A stretch of 64,000 nt of DNA from CAYYYJ01 sp964631205 (GTDB taxonomy: Archaea; Aenigmatarchaeota; Aenigmatarchaeia; QMZP01; JACQNV01), in assembly GCA_964631205.1 (NCBI GenBank), contig CAZVWU010000006.1, positions 5,358-69,357 of the forward strand, written 5' to 3'. Below are positions 42,875 to 51,017 of this stretch, piece by piece. Under the pieces are notes generated by a model. That model searched no databases, was not told the DNA's origin, and was given only the letters and a program-made list of their open reading frames with translations. Within the stretch, counting starts at the first letter, position 1; each line of letters begins with the position of its first letter. A program made the translations under genes and the position numbers.

Positions 42875-43066
42875 TTATTTTGCAAACTCCTTCATCATTT
42901 CTTCATGTGCGACAAACTTTGTTTTGATCTCTTTGCGGGCTTGTTTTATCTGTTCAATCGCTTCTTCTCTTAGCTCAGGTTCGTGGAGAAGAAGTTCCCT
43001 TATTTCATGCACGTCTTTTTTTACCTCTGCGACTTCCCTATGAAGCTGTTCCAATGTAGTTTGCAT
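42875..43066 (-). CDS. Antitoxin of the RelE pair
   Basis: About 63 residues from the ATG at 43066 (MQTTLEQLHREVAEVKKDVHE), preceded by AAAGGTGAAAATT, a Shine-Dalgarno-like site. A charged helix with a coiled-coil look and a basic/acidic tail, like archaeal RelB antitoxins. It precedes relE as expected. Confidence 0.7.
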   Translation of the reverse strand: MQTTLEQLHREVAEVKKDVHEIRELLLHEPELREEAIEQIKQARKEIKTKFVAHEEMMKEFAK

Positions 43067-43247
43067 AATTTTCACCTTTTTATAGTTGGTTTGGAGTATT
43101 TAAAAGTTCGCCCTTTCTCCGGCTTAGCTCTGCTGAAACCCCTTAAAGAGATCCCATAGGTGTTGCATGACAGAGGAAAGAGGCAATTCTTAGTTATTTG
43201 AACGGGATTTTATAAACCATTGAAGAATATTATAGTATGGCTAATTT

Positions 43248-45386
43248 ATGCCCAGCATAAAGCAGATCAGGAAAAGGGACGGGAGGATTGTAAAGTTTGA
43301 GAAATCGAAAATTACAGACGCTGTGCTGAAGGCGCTGACTGCGACTGGGGAACAGGACGGAATACTTGCAGACAGGTTGGCAGGCAAAGTTGTTGAGCAT
43401 CTGGAAAGCCAGACTCCGAAAAACAGGATCCCGAATGTTGAGGAGATACAGGATATTGTTGAGCATGTGCTTATGTCTGAAGGGCACGCGAAGACTGCGA
43501 AAGCGTATATTTTGTACAGGAGAGAGAGGGCTAAGATAAGGGAGGCGAAAGCCCTTCTAGGTGTGCAGGATGACCTGAAGCTGACTATAAATGCGGCAAA
43601 GGTTCTGGAAAAAAGGTATTTGAAAAGGGATGGGGATGGCAAGGTTGCAGAAACCCCAAGCCAGATGTTCAGGAGGGTTGCGGACAATGTCGCAAAGGCA
43701 GATGAGTTTTATGGGGCAAAAAAAGAGGAGATAAAAAAAATTGCTGATGAGTTTTATGGCATCATGTCTAAACTAGAGTTCCTGCCAAATTCCCCCACCC
43801 TGATGAATGCAGGGACTCCAATACAGCAGCTGTCTGCTTGCTATGTGATGCCTATAGAGGATTCCATTGCAGGGATTTTCGACACGCTAAAAAATACAGC
43901 CCTGCTCCAGCAGACAGGCGCAGGCACTGGGTTTTCTTTTTCAAGGATAAGGCCAAGGGGGAGCCTTGTCAGGTCAACAGGCGGATCGTCGTCAGGCCCT
44001 GTTTCCTTCCTGAAAGTTTACAATTCTGTGACAGACGCAATAAAATCCGGTGGCAAGAGAAGGGGAGCGAACATGGGCATATTAAGGGTTGACCATCCTG
44101 ACATAGTCGAGTTCATAATCTCAAAAGAAAAGGATGAGAGCCTTGCAAGCTTCAACATCTCTGTTGCAATTACGGATAAGTTTATGAAAGCTGTCCAGGA
44201 AAATAAAACTTATAATTTAATTGATCCCCATACAGGGGAGCTTGTAAATAAATTGGATGCTGGGAGAGTTTGGGACCTGCTTATGACAATGGCATGGAAG
44301 TCAGGAGATCCTGGGATTGTTTTCATTGACAGGATAAACCAGACAGAGTCAAACCCAACACCGAAGCTCGGGATGATAGAATCAACTAACCCGTGTGGTG
44401 AAACTCCATTATTGCCGTACGAGTCCTGCAATTTGGGTTCGATAAATCTTTCCAAGATGGTGAAGGAGGAAGCAGGCAAAAGCGCCGTAGACTGGGATAA
44501 AATAAAGGATGTTGTCTGGAAGGCCGTCCATTTTCTGGATAATGTGATCGACATGAACAAATACCTTATGCCGGATATTGAGAGCATCACAAAGGCTAAC
44601 AGGAAAATAGGGCTGGGTGTGATGGGATTTGCAGATCTGCTTATAGAGCTCTGGATTCCTTACAATTCTGAGGAGGCTGTGAAAATAGCTGAAAAAGTGA
44701 TGAAGTTTATAGACGAGGAGTCTAAAAATGCGTCAGCTGAATTGGCAAAGGGAAGGGGACAGTTCCCCAACTTCAGAAAAAGCATCTGGCCAAAGAAAGG
44801 GTTTAAAATGTTAAGGAACGCTGTGACAACAACAATTGCCCCAACAGGGACAATTTCAATCATCGCCGGCTGCTCTTCCAGCATAGAGCCGCTTTTTGCT
44901 GTCTCGTATGTCAGGAATATTCTCGACCAGACAGAGCTTCTGGAAGTGAACCCTATATTTGAAAAGGTTGCCAAGGAAAAGGGTTTCTATTCAGAAGAGC
45001 TTATGAGGCTTGTTGCAAGGCAAGGGTCTATACAGCATATAAAGGAAATTCCAGAAGATGTAAAGAAGATTTTTGTGACTGCCCATGACATAGGGCCTGA
45101 AGACCATGTGAACATACAGGCTGCTTTCCAGAAGCATATTGATCTGGGGGTTTCAAAAACAGTTAACTTCCCGAACGAGGCTACTGTTGAGGATGTTGAA
45201 AAGGTTTTCCTGATGGCGTACAAGAGCGGATGCAAAGGCATAACAATTTACAGGGACAGGAGCAAAAGCGAACAAGTCCTGAATATTGAACTGGTCAGGA
45301 GTAAGATCAGGCCAAGGATGAGGAGATTAAAAACCGGGAAAAACAAGCCTTCTGATTTATCTGCCAACAAGTGCGACGTGTGTTGA
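43248..45386 (+). CDS. nrdJ: Adenosylcobalamin-dependent (class II) ribonucleotide reductase
   Basis: 712 residues. ATP-cone (1-95), then PNSPTLMNAGTPIQQLSACYV, QQTGAGTGFSFSRIRPRG, STGGSSSGPVSF, ESTNPCGETPLLPYESCNLGSINL and TIAPTGTISIIAGCSSSIEP: the NrdJ set. The redox-active C-terminus is KCDVC. The ATP-cone resembles that of the longer reductase, so the two may share allosteric control. Neighbour 45391-45966 is also nucleotide-related. Confidence 0.95.
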   Translation: MPSIKQIRKRDGRIVKFEKSKITDAVLKALTATGEQDGILADRLAGKVVEHLESQTPKNRIPNVEEIQDIVEHVLMSEGHAKTAKAYILYRRERAKIREAKALLGVQDDLKLTINAAKVLEKRYLKRDGDGKVAETPSQMFRRVADNVAKADEFYGAKKEEIKKIADEFYGIMSKLEFLPNSPTLMNAGTPIQQLSACYVMPIEDSIAGIFDTLKNTALLQQTGAGTGFSFSRIRPRGSLVRSTGGSSSGPVSFLKVYNSVTDAIKSGGKRRGANMGILRVDHPDIVEFIISKEKDESLASFNISVAITDKFMKAVQENKTYNLIDPHTGELVNKLDAGRVWDLLMTMAWKSGDPGIVFIDRINQTESNPTPKLGMIESTNPCGETPLLPYESCNLGSINLSKMVKEEAGKSAVDWDKIKDVVWKAVHFLDNVIDMNKYLMPDIESITKANRKIGLGVMGFADLLIELWIPYNSEEAVKIAEKVMKFIDEESKNASAELAKGRGQFPNFRKSIWPKKGFKMLRNAVTTTIAPTGTISIIAGCSSSIEPLFAVSYVRNILDQTELLEVNPIFEKVAKEKGFYSEELMRLVARQGSIQHIKEIPEDVKKIFVTAHDIGPEDHVNIQAAFQKHIDLGVSKTVNFPNEATVEDVEKVFLMAYKSGCKGITIYRDRSKSEQVLNIELVRSKIRPRMRRLKTGKNKPSDLSANKCDVC

Positions 45387-45390
45387 TTCT

Positions 45391-45966
45391 ATGAAAACTG
45401 CGATTAAAGTTTACATAGCAGGCAAGGTCAATCCTAATTCAGTTTTTGGAACTCATAAATGGCGGGATAAATTCTGCGAAGTGCTATCAAAAAAATCTGG
45501 GTTTGAAATAATAAATTTGGATCCAACTAAACACGAAAAGGATTTTGATCTTGACGAAGGAAACGCAAAGCTTATTTTTGGACGAGATAGTTTCATGATA
45601 AAGATATCTGATATGGTGGTGGTAAATCTTACAGACGATATCAGTGTTGGCGGCTCCCAGGAGATGTTGATAGCCAAATATTACAAAAAACCGCTTGTCG
45701 GGTTGGCTCCCAAAGGAGGGAAATTCAACAAGGAAGAAAAAGAAATTCTAGGCAGAACTTACAAAAACTGGGTACATCCATTTGTGGCAATCCCCTGCGA
45801 TAAAGTCGTTGAAGATATTGATCAGTTGGCTTTTTTTATCAAAACTTTCTTTTCAGGCGAAAACGATACTAAAACAAAGAACATCTCTGTCATAGACGAT
45901 GCTGAGGCGTATTACAAGAAAAAACATTATAAAAAAGACAAGCAACTCCATGTAAAGGAGAAATAA
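45391..45966 (+). CDS. Nucleoside deoxyribosyltransferase-like protein
   Basis: 191 residues. VYIAGKVN, FGRDSFMIKISDMVVVNL and VGGSQEMLIAKYYKKPLVGL resemble the nucleoside 2-deoxyribosyltransferase fold, with the acid in GGSQEML as candidate nucleophile. It starts 5 bases after nrdJ, so they form an operon for deoxynucleotide metabolism. The last 40 residues are a charged tail. Activity not proven. Confidence 0.75.
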   Translation: MKTAIKVYIAGKVNPNSVFGTHKWRDKFCEVLSKKSGFEIINLDPTKHEKDFDLDEGNAKLIFGRDSFMIKISDMVVVNLTDDISVGGSQEMLIAKYYKKPLVGLAPKGGKFNKEEKEILGRTYKNWVHPFVAIPCDKVVEDIDQLAFFIKTFFSGENDTKTKNISVIDDAEAYYKKKHYKKDKQLHVKEK

Positions 45967-45976
45967 CACTGTTATT
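45962..45976. promoter_or_regulatory. Recurrent palindrome AATAACACTGTTATT
   Basis: Reverse complement of the copy at 13980-13994, overlapping the stop codon (TAA) of the deoxyribosyltransferase-like gene. Confidence 0.55.
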
Positions 45977-46016
45977 CCACATTTAGGCAAAAAGGACATC
46001 ACCTTTAGGTGACAAA

Positions 46017-46032
46017 AAGCTTTATAAAGCTT
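46017..46032 (+). promoter_or_regulatory. TATA box of a micro-ORF
   Basis: AAGCTTTATAAAGCTT is palindromic and lies 26 bases before the ATG at 46050. It is distinct from the trmB TATA stretch (GTATTTAAATAC, about 46094-46105). Confidence 0.45.
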
Positions 46033-46049
46033 ACTGCCTTAACTTGTGC

Positions 46050-46091
46050 ATGGGAAAATTGTTCCCAGCAGTAAGTGGTTACCCTGAATAA
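46050..46091 (+). CDS. Possible 13-residue leaderless peptide upstream of the TrmB gene
   Basis: ATG to TAA encodes MGKLFPAVSGYPE. The start codon sits at the distance from a TATA box expected for a leaderless gene. It could be a real micro-peptide, a leader peptide for the TrmB regulator or chance. Confidence 0.3.
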   Translation: MGKLFPAVSGYPE

Positions 46092-46128
46092 GTATTTAAA
46101 TACAGGAATTTAATAATATTAAACGGTT

Positions 46129-46908
46129 ATGGTAGTTACAAATGAAGTGTTGGATGCGCTGAAAAGCATTGGTTTGAACCTTTACGAGAGGAAAATTTAT
46201 GTCTCTCTTTTAGCCAAAGGCATAGCCACAGCCGGTGAAGTTTCAGGCATTGCAAAAGTCCCCAGATCACGTTCCTATGATATTCTTGAAAGCCTTGCTG
46301 ACAAGGGGTTTGTTGTCTTGCAGCCAGCCAAGCCAATAAGGTATGTTGCTTTGGAACCGAGGGATGCTTTGGAAAGGATGAAGGTAACACTAGAAAGGAA
46401 GCACACTGAATTGCAGGAAAGAGTCGATAGGCTTGCAGCTTCTCCTATTTTGACTCAGCTTGAAGCTGTATACAAAGAAGGGTTAAGCCTTGTCCAGCCA
46501 TTCGAGATGACAGGCACAATTAAAGGCAAGGATTCAGTAAACCAGCACCTTAGGTCTCTATTCAAGAAAGCAAAAGGCAGCATAACAATTGTCACAACAA
46601 AAAATGGCCTCGCAGACCTTCATTCTTCGCAGCACACAATTCTAAAGAAAATCGCAAAGAAAGGGGTCAAGATAAAGATTTATGCCCCTTTGGACAAGGC
46701 ATCTCCTGATTTTGGCGGGATTGCAGAGGTTAATCATATTGAACAGCCTGCAGGAAGGATATGCACAATAGACAACGACCATGTTGTCCTCGCTTTGACA
46801 GACGACACCAAAACGCACACATCCCAGGACGTTGTTTTCTGGGCCCAATCTCCCCATGTCGTGAAAGATATAATGGAGCCTTTCTTCAACCAAGTTGTGA
46901 AGAAATAG
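46129..46908 (+). CDS. TrmB-family transcriptional regulator
   Basis: 259 residues. N-terminal TrmB winged helix (LNLYERKIYVSLLAKGIATAGEVS, VPRSRSYDILESL), coiled-coil linker (ERKHTELQERVDRL), then a PLD-like/sugar-sensor C-terminal domain (KAKGSITIVTTKNG, VKIKIYAPLD). TrmB proteins commonly control sugar or central metabolism. The ATG is about 30 bases after GTATTTAAATAC. A family A-like element follows the stop codon. Confidence 0.88.
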   Translation: MVVTNEVLDALKSIGLNLYERKIYVSLLAKGIATAGEVSGIAKVPRSRSYDILESLADKGFVVLQPAKPIRYVALEPRDALERMKVTLERKHTELQERVDRLAASPILTQLEAVYKEGLSLVQPFEMTGTIKGKDSVNQHLRSLFKKAKGSITIVTTKNGLADLHSSQHTILKKIAKKGVKIKIYAPLDKASPDFGGIAEVNHIEQPAGRICTIDNDHVVLALTDDTKTHTSQDVVFWAQSPHVVKDIMEPFFNQVVKK

Positions 46909-46962
46909 TACTTTTTCTTTCTATGCACTCTATCCAAAGAAAACCTACACTAAAAGAAAACA
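46908..46962 (+). repeat. Family A-like element after trmB
   Basis: From the stop codon: TACT, pyrimidine tract TTTTCTTTC, an 8-bp hairpin partner AAAGAAAA, then TACACT and AAAAGAAAACATG. The last tract is the parallel complement of the first over 8 of 9 bases. Tag is ACT instead of ACCC. Sense orientation. Confidence 0.55.
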
Positions 46963-47059
46963 TGCAATTGGTTTCAGATAATTTTTTCTTTAAGAGATGA
47001 ATTAGAAAAAACAATAAACTTATAAGCCTACTTGCTCCTAACTTAAAAACTATTGAAGT

Positions 47060-49120
47060 ATGTATACCCTCATAATCAGCGAAAAGCCGTCAGCTGCAAA
47101 GAAACTAGCCGAATCGCTGGCTGAAGGGAGCGTCAGTGAGCAGCCAAAAAATGGGGCGGTTGTGTATAAAATAAAGAGGGGCGGCAAAGACATAATCATA
47201 GCCTCTGCTGCAGGCCATTTGTTTGTTCTGGCTGAAAAAAATTCGGGCAGGGATTGGACTTATCCTGTATTTAATATAGACTGGGTTCCGATTTTTGTCG
47301 CAAATAAAAACAACACATGGTCGAGAAAGTACTTCGAGGCTCTCCAATCGCTTTCAAATGAAGCGGTTGATGTTGTCTCTGCGACAGACTATGATATTGA
47401 AGGGAGCGTGATAGCATACAATATAATCAGGTTCATCTGCAACAAAACAAACGGGAGGAGGATGAAGTTTTCCACATTGACGAAATCCGACCTTATTGAA
47501 GCATATGAAAACTCTTCGCCCAACCTCGATTTCCCCCAGATAGAAGCCGGAATTGCCAGGCACTTTCTCGATTATTTCTGGGGAATTAATATTTCAAGGG
47601 CTTTGACGCTTGCGTTAAGGGCAGCAAGCGGTTATAAGATCCTGTCAACAGGCCGTGTGCAGGGACCGACCCTTGAAATACTTGAAAAAAGGCAGAGGGA
47701 GATTGAAATATTCAAGCCTGAACCCTATTGGGAAATCCTTGCAAAAACGCCTGATTTCACAGCAGAGCATGAGAAAGGGAAATTCTGGAAAAAGGAAGAG
47801 GCCGACCTGGTATTCCAAAAAATAAAGGGGGTTGAAAAAGCCTCTGTAGAACGGGTTGAAAAAAAAGAAAGCAAGCTGCAGCCTCCGTTCCCATTCGACC
47901 TTACAACACTACAGAGGGAGGCATACAGCCTTTTCGGTTTCTCCCCAAAACAGACCCTTGACACAGCGCAGTCGCTTTATGAGAGGGGATCCATATCCTA
48001 TCCGCGAACATCATCCCAAAAGCTTCCTGCAAAACTAGGCTATGTGGAAATAATAAAAACCCTGTCCAAAAAAATCCAATATTCCAGTCTCTGCGAAAAG
48101 TTGCTGGCAAAACCCCAGATAAAGCCAAACGAAGGCCTGAAAGACGACCCTGCCCACCCGTCTATTTTCCCGACTCAGGACATTCCAAATATGAAAGAGC
48201 TTACCCATCAGCAGGCAAAATTATACGACCTGATTGTGAAAAGGTTTTTGTCTGTGTTTGCGGACGCTGCTGTCAGGGAATCTGTAACAGCAATCCTTGA
48301 CATCAAAGGCGAGAAATTTATTGCAAGGGGGGTGAGGACCGTTCAGGCCAATTGGATAGACTTCTACAAGCCTTATGCAAAGTTTAAAGAGCAAACGCTC
48401 CCTCCAATGAAAAAGGGGGATTGTATAGCCATAAAAAAAATCGAGATGCTGCAAAAACAGACTCAACCGCCTGCAAGGTTTACACAGGGCACGATACTTA
48501 AAGAGCTTGAAGATTTGGGGCTGGGAACAAAAGCCACAAGAGCCCTCATATTGCAAACCCTTTATGACCGCGGCTACATTAAAGACAAGTCAATAACCGT
48601 GACCAAGCTTGGTGAAGCTGTTGTCACTTCTCTTGAAAGATATTGTCCGGACATAGTTTCTGTTGACCTTACAAAGCAGTTTGAAGAAGGCATGGAAGCA
48701 ATACAGGATGAAAAGAAAACCAAAGAAGAGATCATAAAGTCTGCCCAGGAGGCTCTGGCAAAAACACTGAAAATTTTCAAGAAGAATGAAAAAAATATAG
48801 GCTCTGACCTTATGAAGGGGATAAAGGAAGTTATGAGGGAAGAATCTACGATAGGAAAATGCGTATGCTCAGGCGACCTTGTCATAAGGATGTCAAAGGA
48901 CAAAAAGAGGTTTGTGGGCTGCACTGGTTACCCAAACTGCACACAGACATTCTCGCTGCCGCATAAGGGCACAGTGGCAATAATAAGGGAGACCTGTTTG
49001 AAATGCGGCCTCAAGGTTGTTTCAGTGAAATTATACAAAAAACGCCCATGGAAGCTTTGCGTCAGGTGCGGATTTGTGAATAAAAAGAAAGGTGAAGAAA
49101 AACCTCCAGAAAATCCGTAA
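47060..49120 (+). CDS. topA: DNA topoisomerase I (type IA)
   Basis: 686 residues. TOPRIM: ISEKPSAAKKLA (residues 6-17) and the acidic ATDYDIEG (108-115). Active-site tyrosine is Tyr314 in SISYPRTSSQ. Two zinc elements at the C-terminus: CVCSGDLV...CTGYPNC and CLKCG...CVRCG. It relaxes negative supercoils and supports replication. Archaeal-type, full length. Confidence 0.95.
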   Translation: MYTLIISEKPSAAKKLAESLAEGSVSEQPKNGAVVYKIKRGGKDIIIASAAGHLFVLAEKNSGRDWTYPVFNIDWVPIFVANKNNTWSRKYFEALQSLSNEAVDVVSATDYDIEGSVIAYNIIRFICNKTNGRRMKFSTLTKSDLIEAYENSSPNLDFPQIEAGIARHFLDYFWGINISRALTLALRAASGYKILSTGRVQGPTLEILEKRQREIEIFKPEPYWEILAKTPDFTAEHEKGKFWKKEEADLVFQKIKGVEKASVERVEKKESKLQPPFPFDLTTLQREAYSLFGFSPKQTLDTAQSLYERGSISYPRTSSQKLPAKLGYVEIIKTLSKKIQYSSLCEKLLAKPQIKPNEGLKDDPAHPSIFPTQDIPNMKELTHQQAKLYDLIVKRFLSVFADAAVRESVTAILDIKGEKFIARGVRTVQANWIDFYKPYAKFKEQTLPPMKKGDCIAIKKIEMLQKQTQPPARFTQGTILKELEDLGLGTKATRALILQTLYDRGYIKDKSITVTKLGEAVVTSLERYCPDIVSVDLTKQFEEGMEAIQDEKKTKEEIIKSAQEALAKTLKIFKKNEKNIGSDLMKGIKEVMREESTIGKCVCSGDLVIRMSKDKKRFVGCTGYPNCTQTFSLPHKGTVAIIRETCLKCGLKVVSVKLYKKRPWKLCVRCGFVNKKKGEEKPPENP

Positions 49121-49315
49121 TCACAGCTGCCTTTTTCTTGCTTCTATTGGTATGAGGCCTTCTTTCCATTCAAGATTGGCTATATCAATGGGGTTTGAGG
49201 CTCCTTTTGGAACCTTTACCAATGGGGGCGCGCCCTGAGCTATTTGCAAAGCCCTGGATGAAATAATCCTCACCTTCTCATATTTCGAACTGATATTTCC
49301 ATTTGGCATATTCAT
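49121..49315 (-). CDS. rpoK: RNA polymerase subunit K (Rpb6-like)
   Basis: 64 residues: KYEKVRIISSRALQIAQGAPP and IANLEWKEGLIPIEARKR, the RpoK/omega/Rpb6 signature. It helps assemble RNA polymerase. Convergent with topA, with no gap between the stops. Normal length. Confidence 0.92.
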   Translation of the reverse strand: MNMPNGNISSKYEKVRIISSRALQIAQGAPPLVKVPKGASNPIDIANLEWKEGLIPIEARKRQL

Positions 49316-49364
49316 ATAACCCTTACCTTCTAAATAACCAGCATATAAATATAAACCTTTTAGA

Positions 49365-50150
49365 TCAGCCTATATACCTTGTCTCGTCTTTTGCAGGCTT
49401 CCCTTCCTTTGTCAGCTGCACAAGGGCCTTTTTCTGGAGGGATTCAACTTTCTTTATGAAGTTTTCCATTTCCTTTACTCTCTGGTCTAGCTTGCCCATG
49501 TCTATTTTCAAATCCATTAGCTTTACCAAAGTTGATAATACCACCTCAGCTGATTTTGGATCTGTAACTATCGGGAATCCAGAAGTCTCGCCAAGCAGGC
49601 ACATCCCTTTCATTCCACGTTCCTTTCCAAGGCCAAGAAGCAGGCCTGCTGCGCCCACAATATAACCTACCTTTTCACCTGCATTGAAATCTATTCCATG
49701 CTTTTTATAATTTTCAATAAGCTCTTTATGGGTCACTGCCCCAACAACTTTTGGGGTTTCCTCTATTTCGCCTGTTGCCAGGCCTCCGACAGTTATTATC
49801 TCAGAGCAGCCAAAGGTTGTTGCCAGTTCAAGAATTTTTTCAGAGACCTCATAATGTCCTTGGGGGGTTAGAGACTGGCAATCTCCAACCAATAATACAA
49901 GGTCCCTCTCGCCCTTTTTCCTTGCCTTATAATAATAGAACTCGTTGTTCGGGAGGTGTATCATGTAATTATCATGCAGCATCACAAAAGGGAAAAACCA
50001 TTTCGAATACATTGTTGCAAACTTTTTAGCTTTCAGTTCTTCAACTAAATAGCCGACAGCGACCCTCCCTATATTCCCTACACCAGGAAGCCCTTCAATC
50101 AGAACAGGGTTTGCCAGCTTCGGCTTTTCCTTGTAGATTATTTGAGTCAT
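49365..50150 (-). CDS. PAC2-family proteasome-assembly-chaperone-like protein
   Basis: 261 residues. LIEGLPGVGNIGRVAVGYL, LLVGDCQSLTPQGHYE, EIITVGGLATGEIEETPKV and GAAGLLLGLGKERGMKGMCLLGET define the archaeal PAC2/ATP-grasp-associated family. A C-terminal coiled coil (KLDQRVKEMENFIKKVES) completes it. Role probably in proteasome assembly or protein quality control, from family knowledge. Confidence 0.88.
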   Translation of the reverse strand: MTQIIYKEKPKLANPVLIEGLPGVGNIGRVAVGYLVEELKAKKFATMYSKWFFPFVMLHDNYMIHLPNNEFYYYKARKKGERDLVLLVGDCQSLTPQGHYEVSEKILELATTFGCSEIITVGGLATGEIEETPKVVGAVTHKELIENYKKHGIDFNAGEKVGYIVGAAGLLLGLGKERGMKGMCLLGETSGFPIVTDPKSAEVVLSTLVKLMDLKIDMGKLDQRVKEMENFIKKVESLQKKALVQLTKEGKPAKDETRYIG

Positions 50151-50197
50151 AAAAATCAGTCAATCAGTCTAATATTGCTTTTCAACATTAATAAATG

Positions 50198-50512
50198 CTA
50201 TTTGGCATCCTCACCAGGGTATTTGCCTCTTTTTGCAAGGGAGAGATAGACTCTAAGATTGTATTCCCTCCATTGAACCATAAACTCCAGCATTTCTCTT
50301 TCTTCATCAGGTATTTCAGTTTCCGATAAGCGGTTCCTGAAATCTTTGATATATTCCAGGCAGCCATTTATGGTTCTGGCAGTATACTGTCTTCCTTCTT
50401 CTGTTGACACGTTATATCTTCTCTCCAGAATCGGGGCTTCCACTCTTGAAACGCATTCCCTTAATTCTGATGCAAGAGACCCTGCATTTTCAGACCATTT
50501 GTAAAGTTCCAT
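50198..50512 (-). CDS. Helical protein of unknown function
   Basis: 104 residues from the ATG at 50512. A longer in-frame start (50536) lies inside the tRNA-Glu gene and is rejected. All-helical, acidic C-terminus. No domain recognised. Only 3 bases separate it from the tRNA 3' end. Confidence 0.6.
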   Translation of the reverse strand: MELYKWSENAGSLASELRECVSRVEAPILERRYNVSTEEGRQYTARTINGCLEYIKDFRNRLSETEIPDEEREMLEFMVQWREYNLRVYLSLAKRGKYPGEDAK

Positions 50513-50557
50513 TGATGCTCCCAACGGGATTTTCAAATGCTGGATCCACTTCGGTTA

Positions 50558-50604
50558 TGTAAACCTTCTTTTGGGATCTCAAACCTTTTCTTGGAAGAAA
50601 AGGG
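50558..50604 (-). repeat. Family A element in the tRNA-Glu(CTC) T-loop
   Basis: CCCTTTTCTTCC, hairpin purine AAGAAAAGG, short spacer, CCCAAAAGAAGG, then TTTACA. The third tract is the exact parallel complement of the first over 9 bases. Confidence 0.85.
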
Positions 50605-50679
50605 CTGAATTTGAACCCGTGTCAGGGGATCGAGAATCCCCTATCCTTGCCGGTTCCTATATTTCTTATAATCCTGCAA

Positions 50680-50784
50680 CTTTTCTTTCTTGGGTTATAA
50701 GGTCAGCATCTCATCAGAGATGATGAGATGTCTCGTGTCTACGAGACACGACTTCTTTCTTTTTTTAAAAGAAAGAAGGGTATA
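50680..50784 (-). repeat. Family A element in the tRNA-Glu(CTC) D-loop
   Basis: CCCTTCTTTCTTTT, its hairpin partner, a spacer with two hairpins (GTCTCGTAGACACGAGAC; CATCTCATC...GATGAGATG), TTATAACCC and AAGAAAGAAAAG. The third tract is the exact parallel complement of the first over 11 bases, although the sequence differs from the T-loop copy. Confidence 0.85.
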
Positions 50785-50810
50785 TGCTAGACGATGGGAG
50801 CACTTAAATT

Positions 50811-51017
50811 TTATTTCTTCTCTGGTATGAATATGGACCTCACTGCCATGATAACACCTGCAACCAACAAATAGATTAAAGGGGATAAAGCGTCTGCTAT
50901 ATCATAGCCAGAAATTACCATCCTTATAATAAAGGAAGCCAGAGCCATGCCTAAAATAAAAACTGTTGCTTCTCTCCATGTCCTTCTGTCAAGATGTTGT
51001 TTCTGCTTTTTTCTCAT
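50811..51017 (-). CDS. Small membrane protein, LDRRTW type (copy 2)
   Basis: 68 residues from the ATG at 51017: MRKKQKQHLDRRTWREATVF. Two membrane helices (FILGMALASFIIRMVIS, LIYLLVAGVIMAVRSIF). The LDRRTW start is shared with the upstream gene, so they are tandem paralogs. Function unknown. Confidence 0.55.
   Translation of the reverse strand: MRKKQKQHLDRRTWREATVFILGMALASFIIRMVISGYDIADALSPLIYLLVAGVIMAVRSIFIPEKK

Larger units (their letters stand above)
50516..50801 (-). tRNA. tRNA-Glu(CTC) with two large introns (D-loop and T-loop)
   Basis: Acceptor GCTCCCA/TGGGAGC plus A. Anticodon arm GGGGA-TTCTCGA-TCCCC, T arm ACGGG-TTCAAAT-CCCGT. The D-loop holds about 132 bases (50654-50785) and the T-loop about 80 (50529-50608). 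Without them 74 bases remain. Both introns contain family A elements with different tract sequences. The TATA box is not evident at the 5' side. Confidence 0.88.

Noticed and set aside
50690..50784. Box C/D guide RNA reading of the family A spacers (GTGATGA, CTGA)
   Set aside because: Boxes are not in a consistent order or spacing across copies; the motifs are probably by chance.
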